Positions 22,481-31,454 of a stretch of 36,517 bases of DNA are shown piece by piece. Below the pieces are notes generated by a model. That model was not told where the DNA came from. It made no database searches and saw nothing but the letters and a program-made list of their open reading frames with translations. The stretch spans positions 1-36,517 of the forward strand of contig NZ_JAFBEX010000038.1 of NCBI RefSeq assembly GCF_016908975.1, read 5' to 3'. The translations under genes were made by a program, and so were the position numbers. The DNA is from Neobacillus cucumis. Its GTDB lineage: Bacteria; Bacillota; Bacilli; Bacillales; Cytobacillaceae. Positions within the stretch are counted from its first letter, which is position 1. The number at the start of each line of letters is the position of its first letter.

Positions 22481-24031
22481 TTATTTATTTGCACTATTTA
22501 TAATACTGAGCGAATCGGTGAGTGCTGATTTGGACTTGCTCACATCAGGGCTTGATGAACGTACTGCCGCTAACACAACGTCAATACTGCCATCAATTTT
22601 TGTCCATGTTGTACCATCTATTTTCCTAAGTTTAGGCTCTGATGTATCCCATTGATGTTCCAAATCGTCCGCATTTTTCTTCGCTAAGGTAAATTTATTG
22701 GAGTTTACAGCTTTTAGCATGTTATTTTCAATTGTAGCGAAATTTGTTAATTGTCCAACTAATGTTGTTGAAGAAGCTGTATTCGCTGTTACTTTATTTG
22801 CTGTGTTTAAGACGCTGAGTGAGTTGTTAAGTGCTACCTTACACTTGCTGGCATCAGGATTAGACGAACGAGCAGCTGCTAAAACAACGTCAATAGTGCC
22901 ATCTATTTTAGTCCATGTAGTACCATCGATTTTTCTTAGCTTCGCTTCCGATGTGTCCCATTGATGTTCCAAATCATCCGCACTTGTTTTAGCTGAACTA
23001 AAATTATTTGAGTTTACAGCGGTTAGCATGTCATTTTCAATTTTAATAAAGCCTGTTAATTGTCCACCCAATGTAGCTTGTGAAGAGGTGTTTTGCGATG
23101 CTATATTATTACTTCTCCATACATAACCGCCTATACCGCCAACTAAGAAAATACATAGTACCACAATGGTTTGTGTCAAAACATTTTTCTTTCTTCCGTT
23201 CGGTTGATTCTTTTCTGCTACTTCACTTTTAGAGTTTATATCAATTTTTGTAACAGCAAGGAGAATGATGATTGCTAGAATCGCTACAAGAAAAATTACA
23301 CTAGTAACGGTTGTCCCCAAACCTAACCCGCCATTAACTTTTGGCTGAGATAGGTAATCACCTAGAGATGCTCCAAGTGGACGAGTAAGAATATAGGCAA
23401 CCCAAAATGCTAATATCCCATCAAGTTTTGATTTATAAGCCAAAAATACACAAGCTATGATAATAATAACGGTTATTCCTGTTTTAAGATAACCAAAACC
23501 GAGTTGTTCGGAATATAAATCTCCGACTGCTGTTCCAAGTGCAAATGTGAATAGGATCGTTAACCAGTAGAATACTTCTCTTTTTCTGGTGAAAATCGAG
23601 TGTATCGAGAGTGTTTTTTCACTTAAATACCAAAAAATAAAAGTTAATCCTAACAACACTGAGAAAACAGCTGTACTAAGTTCAAGAGGTACACCCATAC
23701 CATCAGTTAAATTATCAGTTACCAACGTTCCAAAAACGCTTATAAGAACAACCGTGGTCCAATAAATGCCTGGAACGTATTTAGTTGCTCTGAATTGAAA
23801 AAACAGAACAATGAAAAATGCTATTCCCATAATTATGGTAGTCAGAGTTAAACCTAATCCAAGGTTGAAATTTATGAAATCAGCAAACGTTTCACCGACA
23901 GTTGTACATAATATTTTGATTATCCAGAAGAAAATAGTAACCTGCGGTACCTTGCTTAACAATTGGTTAACGACTGGTTCTGCCAGCACCGTTTCTTCAG
24001 CGGCTGGTAATTTTTTTGACAAAAAACTCAT
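22481..24031 (-). CDS. DUF347 (COG4705) membrane protein with duplicated extracytoplasmic domain
   Basis: Residues about 25-260 are multi-pass membrane with repeated DUF347 units (VPQVTIFFWIIKIL, VGETFADF, ALGTAVGDL, TRPLGASLGDYL). A further helix near 285-305 leads to two copies of a roughly 90-residue helical domain (DDLEHQWDTSEAKLRKIDG and DDLEHQWDTSEPKLRKIDG), probably outside the cell. The function of DUF347 is not established. GGAG directly abuts the ATG at 24031, so the TTG at 24022 (SKKLPAAEE), 9 bases after GGAG, may be the real start. A paralogue without the extra domain lies at 28291. Confidence 0.8.
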   Translation of the reverse strand: MSFLSKKLPAAEETVLAEPVVNQLLSKVPQVTIFFWIIKILCTTVGETFADFINFNLGLGLTLTTIIMGIAFFIVLFFQFRATKYVPGIYWTTVVLISVFGTLVTDNLTDGMGVPLELSTAVFSVLLGLTFIFWYLSEKTLSIHSIFTRKREVFYWLTILFTFALGTAVGDLYSEQLGFGYLKTGITVIIIIACVFLAYKSKLDGILAFWVAYILTRPLGASLGDYLSQPKVNGGLGLGTTVTSVIFLVAILAIIILLAVTKIDINSKSEVAEKNQPNGRKKNVLTQTIVVLCIFLVGGIGGYVWRSNNIASQNTSSQATLGGQLTGFIKIENDMLTAVNSNNFSSAKTSADDLEHQWDTSEAKLRKIDGTTWTKIDGTIDVVLAAARSSNPDASKCKVALNNSLSVLNTANKVTANTASSTTLVGQLTNFATIENNMLKAVNSNKFTLAKKNADDLEHQWDTSEPKLRKIDGTTWTKIDGSIDVVLAAVRSSSPDVSKSKSALTDSLSIINSANK

Positions 24032-24330
24032 CTCCTTTTTTGAAGCATCATTTTATTATATATAGAGTTAACATATTTAAATATAATATATTCGTTTGTT
24101 GTTTTTATTAAATATCAATTAAACAAATATTAAGTGTTTATTAAGTTCCATCATTTTTTTATTAGTGGCAACTGTGTTATATATTGCTTTTAGTATTTTA
24201 GACATTGTGCAAAATAAAAATATGGGTACTCCCTTAACCGAACTACAATGTTCCCCTCTATGCGAAACCCCAATTTTTTCTATTTAAAAGGTAATAAATG
24301 AAAAAAATTTAATAAAAACAAAGTTGCAAA

Positions 24331-24359
24331 TTGCATTTATTATGGCAAACTGTTATATA
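24331..24359 (+). promoter_or_regulatory. Sigma-A-type promoter of the DedA gene
   Basis: TTGCAT (24331-24336) and TATATA (24354-24359) are separated by 17 bp. The start point would be near 24366, which supports the GTG start at 24409 rather than upstream codons. Confidence 0.65.
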
Positions 24360-24408
24360 GTTATTGTCAAAAATTTTTGCAAAAGAGTATTTTAAGGGAG
24401 AGGTTAAA

Positions 24409-25026
24409 GTGAGTATCTTGCATCATTTGGGAGACATAGCAATAAACTGGATCAATTCCATTGGATATTGGGGGATCCTTTTAGGAATGGTTTTGGAGAG
24501 TGCCTGTATTCCAATTCCCAGCGAAGTGATTATGCCTTTTGGTGGTTATTTAGTCTCAACAGGGCATTTAGATATGATAGGAGTTATATTGATTGGAACA
24601 CTAGGAAATATCATCGGTTCTTTCATTGCATATGCTATTGGACTTTGGGGTGGAAAAAGATTCATAGACCGCTTTGGGAAATATGTATTTTTGTCAAAAA
24701 AACATTTAGAATCTGCTGAAAAGTGGTTCGATAAACGTGGGGAAATTACAGTATTTGTTTCACGTATTTTGCCAGCAATTCGTACTTTTATTTCTTTACC
24801 AGCAGGAATTGCACGAATGCCCCTTAGTAAATTTTTAATGTACACTGCCATTGGTAGTGTGATTTGGTCTGCAATCTTAACTTATGTAGGATATGTGTTA
24901 GGTAACAATTGGGATAATATTCAAAATATCTTACATCCTATTGCTTATTTGGTTGCCATTATCGTGTTCTTTATTTTAGTTTTCTTAGCTATAAAAGTTA
25001 TTAAAAGCAAAAAGGCATCAGCATAG
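24409..25026 (+). CDS. DedA-family membrane protein
   Basis: These 205 residues start at GTG 24409 with AAGGGAGAGG 5 bases upstream. Typical DedA signatures are Glu30 with CIPIPSE (33-39) and MPFGGYL, then the amphipathic F-SR-LPA-RTF-SLPAG re-entrant segment. Recent work assigns several DedA proteins to flipping undecaprenyl phosphate or phospholipids across the membrane. The gene is monocistronic with its own promoter and terminator. Neighbouring PAP2-type and glycosyltransferase genes fit a polyprenyl-phosphate role, but the substrate is inferred. Confidence 0.9.
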   Translation: MSILHHLGDIAINWINSIGYWGILLGMVLESACIPIPSEVIMPFGGYLVSTGHLDMIGVILIGTLGNIIGSFIAYAIGLWGGKRFIDRFGKYVFLSKKHLESAEKWFDKRGEITVFVSRILPAIRTFISLPAGIARMPLSKFLMYTAIGSVIWSAILTYVGYVLGNNWDNIQNILHPIAYLVAIIVFFILVFLAIKVIKSKKASA

Positions 25027-25042
25027 CATAATTTGCGTTTGA

Positions 25043-25076
25043 AAAGCAATGCTTAAGGATAGCATTGCTTTTTTTG
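25043..25076 (+). terminator. Rho-independent terminator
   Basis: AAAGCAATGCT and AGCATTGCTTT are perfect arms around a 7-base loop, followed by a T-run. It ends the DedA gene. Confidence 0.9.
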
Positions 25077-25201
25077 ATTCATGCAACCTTCAACCATAAT
25101 TTTGGTTTAATCTTTTGATTTTAAATAATAATATACTCATTCCCAAATTTAAAGGGGGTAAGTTTAGCGAACACTATAATTTCAAAATAAGTGGAGGAAA
25201 A

Positions 25202-25672
25202 ATGTTATTATCATATCCAATTTTAGCAGCACTTTTAGGCATGCTGATTGCTCAAATCATAAAAGTTCCAATTCACTATTTAGCATCAAGGGAATTAAAA
25301 TGGAAATTGTTGTTTAGTACAGGAGGAATGCCAAGTTCTCATACTTCTTTGATTATTTCATTGACTACAGCTGTTGGATTGACCTCTGGTATTTATACAA
25401 ATGACTTTGCAATATGTGTTGTCGTTTCATTAATTGTTATGCATGATGCAACAGGAGTGCGAAGGCATGCAGGGTATCATGCTGAAGTTTTAAATAAACT
25501 TTTGGTTGATTTTAATCGGTTAATTGACACTTTAAAAGATCCAAACATAAAGAAAACAGAGTCTAGAGAAAAATTAAAAGAGTTATTAGGACACCAACCA
25601 ACAGAAGTTTTTTTTGGAGCGATTACAGGCATCATTGTAGGTGGATTAACTTATTATGTGTATCCTTTCTAA
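25202..25672 (+). CDS. yuiD: YuiD-like divergent PAP2-family membrane protein
   Basis: These 156 residues start at ATG 25202 behind GTGGAGG; the earlier in-frame ATA/ATG codons lack a site. The family marks GGMPSSHT (41-48) and HDATGVRRHAGYHAE (81-95) are present and the length equals Bacillus YuiD. The PSSH and RRH elements resemble the PAP2 phosphatase triad, but the enzymatic activity of YuiD is not established. Four hydrophobic segments are seen. It stands alone between terminators. Confidence 0.85.
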   Translation: MLLSYPILAALLGMLIAQIIKVPIHYLASRELKWKLLFSTGGMPSSHTSLIISLTTAVGLTSGIYTNDFAICVVVSLIVMHDATGVRRHAGYHAEVLNKLLVDFNRLIDTLKDPNIKKTESREKLKELLGHQPTEVFFGAITGIIVGGLTYYVYPF

Positions 25673-25689
25673 ATAAAGAGATATAAATA

Positions 25690-25740
25690 AAATGGCCTAA
25701 TAAATCAATCAGTTTTATTAGGCCATTTTATTTTTTTTAT
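25690..25740. terminator. Bidirectional terminator between convergent genes
   Basis: AAATGGCCTAATAAA (25690-25704) pairs with TTTATTAGGCCATTT, followed on the plus strand by a long T-rich run. It separates yuiD from the minus-strand DedA-PAP2 gene. Confidence 0.85.
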
Positions 25741-25912
25741 TTTTAATACAGATCAGTATAAGACTAAAGGACATTTAGTCTTTAAAGTGTTTAGATATTC
25801 CAAACTTTACATATTGGGAAGAATAATAAGGCCTCTATACATTCCCGTTCTTTGACACCATTCATATTCCAATTTGTTTTTAAGACACGAGCAATCTGGG
25901 GTGCATCTTCTA

Positions 25913-27247
25913 TCACAGGGATATGTGTTCTCTTTTTTTATTCATCTCATCTTTATTTAAAGAAATATATTGGTACTTTCCCAAGACTAGACGTATCATT
26001 TCAAACAATAAAAAATTAAAGAATATCCAGACTCCTCCATAAACATATCCGCCAACAAAGTCACTAGGAAGTACATGGGTTAATTCAATATTTACAATGG
26101 CTAGACCCATTAATAAGAGTAATCCAAGCACAGGAACCATAATTGTTACATAGTTATTTTTCGAATGGCGAAGAAGTAAAAATAAACAAACTCCATAAAT
26201 AACGAACAAAATAGTGGAGTTTATATCAGGAAAATTAGGTGAATGAAAACCTTGGAGAAATCCATATTTTTGAAGAATAGAAAAAAACTCCAAGATTGTT
26301 TCACGGAAAGGGATTCCTCCAAATATTGAAACTACAAGTAACAGACACTCTAACATCCTATTCTTTTCCTTTGTCCAAATACGAATAATTGTAACAGCTA
26401 TGATGCTGATAAGTGCAAATGGCTGTTGAAATACGATAAACCCTTTCATCCAGCTAATGTAAACAGAAGAGTGCACCATAAATTCAGTAATTTTATCGAA
26501 TTGGGTAAAATCATTGTCTAAATAATCATCAGCTAGTCCAAGCATCAAGATAACCATTCCAATTAAAACTACAGTAAGAAAAATAAGGAACATTTCCGTT
26601 GCTCTAATGGTTTTAAGCCATGAAAGCAACCTTTGTATCCAACGAACAAAGAAATCTTTAAGTGGGTTTTTATAAAATCGATATATGAAGTAAGCACCCA
26701 ATAATACAGCTAAAACAATGAGAAAAACAACTAAATACTTAGTGGCTGATTGATGAAAGGCTTGCCATTCAGGCCCCAATACCTTTCCAAGTGTAATAAA
26801 ACAAATTCCCCATAAAAATGCCCCTATATAAGCAGGAACAATAAACTTTTTAAAAGGCATTTTAGAAATTCCTGATACATATCCAGTAAAATGCCTTACT
26901 CCTGGAATGAAGTACGCAAAAACCAATAATTTACTCCCTGACAGTTCAAACAAAGCCGCCGTTTTATTATATCTTTCAGGACCAAGGTGAATATATTTCC
27001 CGTACTTTTCAATTAGTTTATATCCGCCTGCTTTCCCCAACCAATATGTTACGGTTATACCTGCACCACCTGACAAAAAAACGGTTAGGAGTGCCAACAT
27101 ATAATTCATTTTCCCTTGATAAACAAAGTATCCCGCATAGCTCATTAAAAATTCTCCAGATATAGGAAGAGCCATAAGCTCTAGAAAAATCCCTAGGAAT
27201 AAAATGAGGTAACTATGTTGTTCAAACAAAGTTATTAAATATGACAT
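25913..27247 (-). CDS. DedA-PAP2 fusion membrane protein with degenerate PAP2 half
   Basis: These 444 residues start at ATG 27247 with GGAGG 5 bases upstream. The N-terminal half is a complete DedA domain (ELMALPISGEFLMSYAGYF, FAYFIPGVRHFTGYVSG). After a basic linker the C-terminal half has about six helices placed like a PAP2 phosphatase. The expected motifs are altered: FRETILEFF at the first site, FPDINSTI where PSGH should be, and THVLPSDFVGG at the third. The key catalytic PSGH histidine is absent, so phosphatase activity is unlikely. Family knowledge suggests DedA-PAP2 fusions couple lipid flipping with dephosphorylation; here only transport or binding may remain. Confidence 0.85.
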   Translation of the reverse strand: MSYLITLFEQHSYLILFLGIFLELMALPISGEFLMSYAGYFVYQGKMNYMLALLTVFLSGGAGITVTYWLGKAGGYKLIEKYGKYIHLGPERYNKTAALFELSGSKLLVFAYFIPGVRHFTGYVSGISKMPFKKFIVPAYIGAFLWGICFITLGKVLGPEWQAFHQSATKYLVVFLIVLAVLLGAYFIYRFYKNPLKDFFVRWIQRLLSWLKTIRATEMFLIFLTVVLIGMVILMLGLADDYLDNDFTQFDKITEFMVHSSVYISWMKGFIVFQQPFALISIIAVTIIRIWTKEKNRMLECLLLVVSIFGGIPFRETILEFFSILQKYGFLQGFHSPNFPDINSTILFVIYGVCLFLLLRHSKNNYVTIMVPVLGLLLLMGLAIVNIELTHVLPSDFVGGYVYGGVWIFFNFLLFEMIRLVLGKYQYISLNKDEMNKKREHISL

Positions 27248-27484
27248 AATGCCTCCAATTTTTATTGAATAAACAATCAACAACAATATAGCATCATTTT
27301 ATAAATAATTTTTCATCTTCAGAAATTCTTAATAGTTTCTTTAGTGAATAATAAGATTTAATTGATAAAGTTGTTTTTGTTCATTTTTGATGGCAGTAAC
27401 CTTAATCAAATAGATGACAAACGGCAAAAAAGAGATTTGAATTTGAAGAAAATTATAAAATATTGATAGAAGCGAGGAGATAGA

Positions 27485-28066
27485 GTGAATTACGAGATAT
27501 TTAAAGCAATTAATCATAATGCAGGCCATCAGCCTTTATTGGATGGTTTAATGGTTTTCTTTACCCAATTTGCATTTCCGTTTTTTGCACTGGTTTTACT
27601 ATTAATGTGGTTTTTGGGGAAAGAAAAAGAAAAACATACGGTTGTATATGTAGCAATAACCGCTGTGTTAGGTTTAGTTATTAATTTTGTCTTAGGCCAT
27701 ATCTTTTATGAAAATCGTCCATTTGTAACACATCATGTGAATCTCCTAGTTCAGCATGCAAAAGATTCTTCGTTCCCAAGTGATCATGCAACGGGGACAT
27801 TTTCAATTGCTTTAGCGATATTATGGAGGAAGCATCGTAAGATTGGAATTGGTATGCTCTTGTTTGCTATTTGCACAGGGATTTCTCGTGTTTATGTAGG
27901 AAACCATTATCCTTTTGATGTACTAGTAAGCATCATCGTAGCATTTGTAGTAAGCGGACTTGTTTTTGCAATGCAATCAGTGCTTGCACCAATTGGTCGT
28001 GCTATTATCACCATCTACAATCGAATTCCATTGGTGCCCAAAAACGAACAAAGCATTTCAAAATAA
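27485..28066 (+). CDS. bcrC: Undecaprenyl-diphosphatase BcrC (PAP2 family)
   Basis: This 193-residue membrane enzyme removes a phosphate from undecaprenyl diphosphate at the outer membrane face, recycling the carrier used in wall synthesis and giving bacitracin tolerance. All three PAP2 motifs are present: YENRPFV (Arg78-Pro79), SFPSDHATGT (His101) and ISRVYVGNHYPFD (Arg135, His141). The SFPSDHA form is typical of BcrC. GTG start with GAGGAG 5 bases upstream. It is divergent from the DedA-PAP2 gene and may share its control region; no bacitracin-resistance ABC genes are nearby. Confidence 0.92.
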   Translation: MNYEIFKAINHNAGHQPLLDGLMVFFTQFAFPFFALVLLLMWFLGKEKEKHTVVYVAITAVLGLVINFVLGHIFYENRPFVTHHVNLLVQHAKDSSFPSDHATGTFSIALAILWRKHRKIGIGMLLFAICTGISRVYVGNHYPFDVLVSIIVAFVVSGLVFAMQSVLAPIGRAIITIYNRIPLVPKNEQSISK

Positions 28067-28167
28067 AAATTAATTTAACAATTTTTTTACCGATGTTTTT
28101 TACAATCAAATTAGTACGAATCTATTATGCTCTGCAACATATGCTAATAGGCCATGTTAAGGTATAC

Positions 28168-28186
28168 GATGCAATTGATTTGCATC
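28168..28186. promoter_or_regulatory. Palindromic candidate operator
   Basis: GATGCAA-TTGAT-TTGCATC is a perfect 7-bp inverted repeat between bcrC and the second DUF347 gene. Its size suits a dimeric repressor, but the regulator is unknown. Confidence 0.35.
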
Positions 28187-28225
28187 ACACAGTTTTCAGA
28201 TATTTTGACAATAATTCTACGAAAA

Positions 28226-28255
28226 TTGATTTCTATACCCACGAATAGAAATCAA
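28226..28255. promoter_or_regulatory. Perfect 11-bp inverted repeat upstream of the second DUF347 gene
   Basis: TTGATTTCTAT-ACCCACGA-ATAGAAATCAA lies 35 bases before the DUF347 start codon. No T-run follows, so it is more likely an operator or leader hairpin than a terminator. Confidence 0.45.
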
Positions 28256-28290
28256 CTGTTTCGATATGAACATGAAAAAAAGGAGGATTT

Positions 28291-29082
28291 ATGTTGAGTT
28301 CAAAAAGTAAAAAACAAGATCTAATTTCAAAAGTTCCAGAAATCACACTACTATTCTGGATAATTAAGATATTTACTACGGGAATGGGAGAGGTATTTGC
28401 AGATTATTGGAATGAGAGTGTGAATCTGCCGTTAGCCATTTCTCTTTCAATTTTAGGACTATTCGGGTCCCTAGCGTTACAATTCTCTGTACGCAAATAC
28501 ATTCCATCTGTTTATTGGCTCGTTGTTGTGATGGTAAGTATTTTTGGTACAACAGCTGCGGATGTAGTCAGTTTCTTACTAGGGCATTCTCCGCTTATCT
28601 CTACAATTATTTATTTGGCTTTGTTGTTTACTGTATTAGCTTTTTGGTATGTAAAAGAAAAGACGCTCTCGATCCACAGTATTTATACTCGTCGCCGAGA
28701 GATGTTTTACTGGTTGACAGTTCTCTCAACCTTCGCCCTTGGTACTGCAGCAGGTGATATGTTTGCAGGAACGTTACACTTAGGCTTCTTCACTTCAGGA
28801 ATCCTATTTACAGTACTATTAGTAATACCAATGTTATGCTCTCAATTCATGAATATCAATAAAATATTTGCCTTTTGGTTCTCCTATATTATGACAAGGC
28901 CTGTGGGTGCATCGTTTGCAGACTGGATGGCTTCGCATAGGGGGGGACTTGGGTTTGACAAAGGATTGGTTAGTTTAACTCTTGCGATTTTGATTATAGT
29001 ACTTGTAGGATATGTGAGTTTTACTCATAAAGGAAAAAGTAGAAATACTGCTGTCTTAAGTTCAGAAATAAGTGCTCCTTAA
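28291..29082 (+). CDS. DUF347 (COG4705) membrane protein
   Basis: These 263 residues start at ATG 28291 behind AAAGGAGG. About eight membrane helices contain the repeated unit (VPEITLLFWIIKIF, MGEVFADYW, EKTLSIHSIYTRRRE, ALGTAAGDM, TRPVGASFADW). It is a close paralogue of residues 20-260 of the protein at 22481 but lacks the extracytoplasmic repeat domain and ends after a short basic tail. The function of the family is not established. The 3' end plus terminator is duplicated at 31049-31305. Confidence 0.8.
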   Translation: MLSSKSKKQDLISKVPEITLLFWIIKIFTTGMGEVFADYWNESVNLPLAISLSILGLFGSLALQFSVRKYIPSVYWLVVVMVSIFGTTAADVVSFLLGHSPLISTIIYLALLFTVLAFWYVKEKTLSIHSIYTRRREMFYWLTVLSTFALGTAAGDMFAGTLHLGFFTSGILFTVLLVIPMLCSQFMNINKIFAFWFSYIMTRPVGASFADWMASHRGGLGFDKGLVSLTLAILIIVLVGYVSFTHKGKSRNTAVLSSEISAP

Positions 29083-29092
29083 ACTAATTCAA

Positions 29093-29122
29093 GAACCAGA
29101 TCAGTTTGATCTGGTTCTTTTT
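29093..29122 (+). terminator. Rho-independent terminator
   Basis: GAACCAGATCA and TGATCTGGTTC are perfect arms around a 3-base loop with a following T-run. A copy lies at 31281-31303. Confidence 0.9.
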
Positions 29123-29454
29123 ATATTTCTATATAAAGGAAACCATTACAAGTTTTCTATTAAGGTATCGGCTGTCGTTTTCTTACTTAACTTACATTAT
29201 TTTATTATTTAAATTTGGCCAAAAATCATAATGGGAAATTCTTAATTTAGTCAACAAGGAATAATTAATTGAACCTTAATAGATTATTTATTGGAAATTA
29301 AGGGTTATGTAATAAATAGATTGGTCAAATAAATTAAAATGCTAGTAGTAATTAAAAATGCTCAAATAAATCGAAAAAATTATTTTTAAATGATGAGATT
29401 AAATTAAATTAAATTAAATTAAATTAGTATCTCAGGGAAGGCTGGCTTTAAATA
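29123..29454. other. Intergenic region with AAATT microsatellite
   Basis: It is very AT-rich. Apart from five tandem AAATT units just before the glycosyltransferase gene, nothing was recognised. The promoter of that gene must lie here. Confidence 0.5.
29398..29425 (+). repeat. AAATT tandem repeat in the upstream region of the glycosyltransferase gene
   Basis: ATT plus five perfect AAATT units end 29 bases before the start codon. The pentamer number could change by slippage and alter promoter or leader spacing. Confidence 0.85.
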
Positions 29455-30903
29455 ATGGAGAGAATAAATTATAAAAAATCGACTATGTTTTTTATCGTTT
29501 TTATACTGTGTTTGCTATCCATGGCTGCCTTTAATGTCTTTTATCGATTGGGAAACTTTCCAATTTATAGCTGGGATGAAGCGAGGCATGGTGTAAGTGC
29601 ATTCGAAATGATTAAAAGTGGAAACTTTATTATTAATAAGTATAGGGGGCATTTTGATTATTGGAATCTAAAGCCGCCGCTTAGTTTTTGGGCAATTATC
29701 TTGGGGTACAAAATTGCAGGTTTTAATGAGCTTGGTTTGAGAATTTGCTCAGCCATTTTTTCAATGGGAACAATAACGATGATAGCCGTCTTTTTATACA
29801 AAAAACAGGGAAAATTAGCTTCAATTATTTCAACATTAGTTTTGGCAACGTGTACGCAATATATAACCAATCATTCCTCAAGAACAGGAGATGCAGATTC
29901 TCTTTTTGTATTTCTCTTTACAGTTGCCATACTGTCTCTAATGCTAGCGGACCGCAATCTTAAGTGGCTATATGGTTCAGGTATAGCGTTTTCTCTTGCC
30001 TTTTTAACCAAAAGTTGGCATGCAGGAAACATTGTTGTCATTATGGGACTATTTCTTTTTTTTACTAAAAAATATAAAACTCTGTCTTTCAAAAATTGGA
30101 TGACTCTGTGTATGTTCATGATCTTGCCTATTGTTGTTTGGGGAGTAATTCGATACCAATATGACGGTACTAAATTTTTTAAGAACATGATATTTTATGA
30201 TTTACTTCACAGATCAACCTCGACAATTGAGCATCATACTGGAGGCATGTCTTACTACATTAATATTTTGTCCCGATTTTCTCTCTTATGGGGGACCACT
30301 TTAATCTTTCTGTTGTTTCTCAATAAAGGCATATCTTTTAAGAGAATAAGGGCGGAAAAAAATGATTTTTGGATTGGTATTACTCTATGGGTTCTGGTTC
30401 CATTCATTTTGTTTACCGTAGCAACAACAAAGGTCAGATGGTATATTCTCCCGATTTACCCTGCACTCTCAATTATCATTGGTACTGTTGCAAGTCAATT
30501 GTTGCATAAGGGAAATGGGTTTATAAAGGTGCTTCTTTCCGTATCCATTTTGTCCGTTGCAGCTTATTATGAAATGCAAATTGCTAAATATATTAATTAC
30601 CCTCCTGTAAATCCAAAACAGAGTTTGATTGAAAAAGTGAAGGATAACGCTCGAACAAAGGGTGACTTCTTATATATATACCAGTCAACAGGAAAAGTAA
30701 TTTGGCTTCAAAGCGAAGTTCTGACAGCAGAGCTGGCAGATAATTTAAAAGTTGAAAATGGTGGTCTTAATGATTTTCTAAGGAAACAGAAAGCACTTAT
30801 TTTAATACCGAGAGAAGAGAATTGTGCCTATTTATTAAAATCTAATCGATTAAAGATTATTGCCTCCAATAATTGGGGTTACATGGCTTATAAACAGGGG
30901 TAG
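29455..30903 (+). CDS. ArnT/PMT-type polyprenyl-phosphate-dependent glycosyltransferase
   Basis: This 482-residue integral membrane protein has about 11-13 helices. The first extracytoplasmic loop carries SWDEARHG (Asp-Glu near residues 43-44), the acidic catalytic signature of GT-C enzymes of the PMT_2/ArnT (GT39/GT83-like) group. KPPLSFW follows, as in ArnT relatives. Such enzymes move a sugar from a polyprenyl-phosphate donor to a lipid or protein outside the membrane. The acceptor is unknown. The ribosome site (GGAAGG) is distant, so the start is moderately certain. It lies between two copies of a DUF347 gene end, suggesting local rearrangement. Confidence 0.8.
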   Translation: MERINYKKSTMFFIVFILCLLSMAAFNVFYRLGNFPIYSWDEARHGVSAFEMIKSGNFIINKYRGHFDYWNLKPPLSFWAIILGYKIAGFNELGLRICSAIFSMGTITMIAVFLYKKQGKLASIISTLVLATCTQYITNHSSRTGDADSLFVFLFTVAILSLMLADRNLKWLYGSGIAFSLAFLTKSWHAGNIVVIMGLFLFFTKKYKTLSFKNWMTLCMFMILPIVVWGVIRYQYDGTKFFKNMIFYDLLHRSTSTIEHHTGGMSYYINILSRFSLLWGTTLIFLLFLNKGISFKRIRAEKNDFWIGITLWVLVPFILFTVATTKVRWYILPIYPALSIIIGTVASQLLHKGNGFIKVLLSVSILSVAAYYEMQIAKYINYPPVNPKQSLIEKVKDNARTKGDFLYIYQSTGKVIWLQSEVLTAELADNLKVENGGLNDFLRKQKALILIPREENCAYLLKSNRLKIIASNNWGYMAYKQG

Positions 30904-30978
30904 GGATTTATCCAAGTCCAAGATTAGAACCACAAGTGAATATCCTAACTGAAAAAATTAACCAGAAATAACAAAAAG

Positions 30979-31006
30979 AGCTGAGATTTTTTTCTCAGCC
31001 ATTTTA
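30979..31006 (+). terminator. Rho-independent terminator
   Basis: GCTGAGA (30980-30986) and TCTCAGC (30993-30999) are perfect arms around six T, followed by CATTTTAT. It ends the glycosyltransferase transcript. Confidence 0.75.
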
Positions 31007-31048
31007 TATTTTTCATCTTTAATATCAAAATCATTATTATCCGACTCT

Positions 31049-31305
31049 AATATTTGCCTTTTGCTTCTCCTATATTATGACAAGACCTGTGGGTGTATCG
31101 TTTGCGGACTGGATGGCTTCGCATAGGGGAGATTTTGGGTTGGACAATGGATTGGTTAGTTTAGATCTTGTGATTATGATTATAGTACTTGTACGGGTAT
31201 GTGAGTTTTACGTATAAAGGAAAAAATAGAGATTCAGCTAATTTAAGTTCAGAAATAAGTGCCCCTTAAACTAATTCATAAACCAGATCAGTTTGATCTG
31301 GTTCT
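31049..31305 (+). pseudogene. Duplicated 3' end of the DUF347 gene and its terminator
   Basis: About 257 bases match 28863-29119 with only scattered differences, covering the last 73 codons, the stop, the spacer and the terminator hairpin. The translated copy (SYIMTRPVGVSFADWMASHR) has a one-base shift near 31195 and no 5' part. It is not a gene. The two copies are direct repeats flanking the glycosyltransferase gene. Confidence 0.9.
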
Positions 31306-31454
31306 ATTTTAAAGTGGTTTATGAAAAGTTGAAAGGTATCTTACGTAATAAGATGTATTGAGAAAATGTCCCTAATCAACACTAAGAATTTATAAAGCCA
31401 AACTGGCTATATTATTTTTAAGGATGTTAAATATAAATCATCCGTGGAGGAAAG

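Noticed and set aside
29458..30903. Glycosyltransferase gene as a signature of a lipid A modification locus
   Set aside because: The other genes indicate a Gram-positive host without lipid A; only the ArnT/PMT fold is supported.
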